A stretch of DNA of 64,000 nucleotides from NCBI GenBank assembly GCA_023399155.1, contig JAEWQP010000022.1:602190-666189 (forward strand), in the 5' to 3' direction. Made by a program: the position numbers and the translations under genes. Positions 62,824-64,000 of the stretch are shown here, one piece after another; positions within the stretch are counted from its first letter, which is position 1; the number at the start of each line of letters is the position of its first letter. The notes below the pieces were generated by a model. That model made no database searches, had not been told where the DNA came from, and worked only from the letters and a program-made list of their open reading frames with translations. The DNA comes from Verrucomicrobiota bacterium. GTDB lineage: Bacteria > Verrucomicrobiota > Verrucomicrobiia > Opitutales > Opitutaceae.

Positions 62824-63200
62824 TCACGCAACGAGGCGAAAGACTAGCCGGAGTTGTTCCGGCGAAACGAGCACTGTGCGGCCGCACAGGCCCAGTGGAA
62901 TGCCGGCGCGCTCGAATTGTGCACGAACGGTATCCGGGTGGGGTCGATGTGGCAGAAGTTCGCAAACCTCCTGAAGTGTGTACGCGATCCGTGCTGGAAC
63001 TGACTCGATACGGATGAGGGAGGGGTCGCTTCGATCGATGATGACGGCGACGTGTGGCGGAGGCGAATGACTTGGAGAAGGACGACTCGCGATGGCGAAT
63101 TGGGCTCGTCCGTGTCGATCTGGGGCGTACCGACTGCCGCAGCCTGCGAGTTTGCATCGAGCTGTTTGACGATGAATTCTGAATACTGGTGAGGCTGCAT
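62824..63200 (-). pseudogene. Helix-turn-helix (excisionase-like) gene with apparent frameshift
   Basis: The N-terminus reads well in one frame from ATG 63200 (MQPHQYSEFIVKQLDANSQ). The C-terminus reads well in another frame from about 63090 to 62824: VIIDRSDPSLIRIESVPARI, then YTLQEVCELL with HPDTVRAQFERAGIPLGLCG, a MerR/AlpA-type DNA-binding pattern. The switch falls at about 63075-63110. It may be a decayed excisionase or regulator of a mobile element. Confidence 0.45.
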
Positions 63201-63667
63201 GCGGATACCCGCTCAGTTCTGTTGATCGGTGGGTTATAGCCATTCGTGCCGCATTCGCGGCACGGTGGGCTGAACAGTCGAACAGCAATGGAGATTCCGA
63301 CATGCCCATTCGCGACCAGCCCCTACACCAAACGATGCAGGGGTTGATGCACGTAGACGCAGGTGGATCGGTCTACGACGACGGCGTAACGATAAAAAGG
63401 ATACAAGATTGTTTCGATTGTCGCTTGACGAGATCCGACAGTTTGACTACAAGCGTATTACATCCTAGGCGCAACCCCTCACGGCGCCGAGAATGTATAC
63501 CCCTTCGTAACTTTCTGTCTACCCCGTCCGGCCCTTTCCGACAGGAGCTGCTGCTACTCGAGAATCGCGTCAAGCACGCGTCTGTTCCCGATGCTGCCGC
63601 ATACCGTCCGCAAGCAGCATGCCTTGCCCGGAGCTTGGCCGAGCGATCCTGAAGCTGTCGTTCGCTC

Positions 63668-63880
63668 ATGCATACACACCGGATCTATTTCGCGTTCTGT
63701 AGCTTTTTTCTTTTATCGGCAGGCTTGTTGGGCCAGCGGGAACCGACAGCGGATCGCGAGTGGAGTGCCCTCGTACTCGAATCAGTTTCTGCGCTGGAGG
63801 GGGAAAGTTCGGTGGATCCTCAAAAGGGAAGGGGCGAATCAGTCAGTCTGCGGATGCTTGCTGACCGAGCCGAAGACTGA
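63668..63880 (+). pseudogene. 5' part of a secreted-protein gene cut by an IS element
   Basis: 70 codons with a likely signal peptide (MHTHRIYFAFCSFFLLSAGL, then LGQREP) followed by polar sequence (EWSALVLESVSALEGE). Its stop codon TGA (63878-63880) is the first triplet of the IS3-type left end, so the original gene probably continued beyond the insertion. Family unknown. Confidence 0.5.
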
Positions 63881-64000
63881 GGTGGCCCCCGAAAACTGGA
63901 CAGCGGGGATCGTTAATATCAAACCCGATAAGGAACGATCCGCATGTCCAAGAAACGACGTCAGCACAGTGCCGAGTTCAAAGCGCAGGTAGGTCTTGAG
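63878..64000 (+). mobile_element. IS3-family insertion sequence, left end (continues beyond window)
   Basis: The end sequence TGAGGTGGCCCCCGAAAACT followed by GGACAG is of the IS3-family left-end type (TGA...CCCC..AAACTGGAC). A transposase orfA starts 66 bases inside. The right end lies outside the window. Confidence 0.8.
63944..64000 (+). CDS. IS3-family transposase OrfA (5' part only)
   Basis: Nineteen codons, MSKKRRQHSAEFKAQVGLE, match the start of IS3-family OrfA, which carries the helix-turn-helix that recognises the IS ends. An AAGGA ribosome binding site lies 9 bases before the ATG. The gene runs off the window. Confidence 0.85.
   Translation, partial: MSKKRRQHSAEFKAQVGLE

Noticed and set aside
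63302..63652. Plus-strand frame of 116 codons in the mobile region
   Set aside because: No domain, no ribosome binding site and composition like non-coding sequence.

Overview
The window comes from a GC-rich bacterium. Several traits point to the phylum Verrucomicrobiota, most probably the family Opitutaceae: the set of housekeeping genes and their arrangement, a secreted repeat protein with many P-x-A-A-x-W-F type repeats, an integrase-arm-like fragment of the kind seen in that family, and gaps filled with families of degenerate palindromic repeats. This assignment is an inference from gene content; there is no rRNA gene here to settle it.

Left part (1-12.2 kb, almost all on the minus strand): a cell-shape operon mreB-mreC-mreD-mrdA-rodA, then tatA, rpoD and dnaG (dnaG-rpoD form a tight pair), then a TPR lipoprotein. 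From 12.3 to 20 kb the genes are mostly on the plus strand: a secreted DUF362-like protein, an isolated nuoA, a PTS-EIIA/diadenylate-cyclase fusion (cyclic di-AMP), an ABC ATPase/permease pair with weakened ATPase motifs, tRNA-His, a secreted RraA-like protein, a PIN-TRAM membrane protein and a single receiver protein. From 20 to 29 kb lie a NarL-type regulator, a probable polysaccharide polymerase with an acyltransferase, a predicted periplasmic nuclease-fold protein, a molybdopterin oxidoreductase, an ITPase-like enzyme, a 2Fe-2S ferredoxin, a TonB-C protein and a chemotaxis receptor.

Centre (29.3-42.5 kb): a complex I cluster, nuoA-B-C-D-H-I-J-K, two MrpD-like antiporter subunits separated by a small membrane protein, nuoM and nuoN. 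The NADH-input genes nuoE/F/G and a classical nuoL are not here. The gaps inside this cluster are filled by long imperfect palindromes sharing two modules; this is the most striking non-coding structure of the window.

Right part (42.9-62.4 kb): aroG (DAHP synthase), ygfZ, galK, a prepilin peptidase-aroE-SirB1-like group, a YggS-type PLP protein divergent from a LysR regulator, a GT2 glycosyltransferase, a NUDIX hydrolase divergent from a dCTP-pyrophosphatase/dGTPase pair, a secreted repeat protein, a REC-HPt-REC regulator, an aldo/keto reductase, an unknown protein and tRNA-Thr. The last 1.6 kb differ in character: an integrase N-terminal fragment, a frameshifted helix-turn-helix gene, a truncated secreted ORF and the left end of an IS3-family insertion sequence, all suggesting an eroded mobile region.
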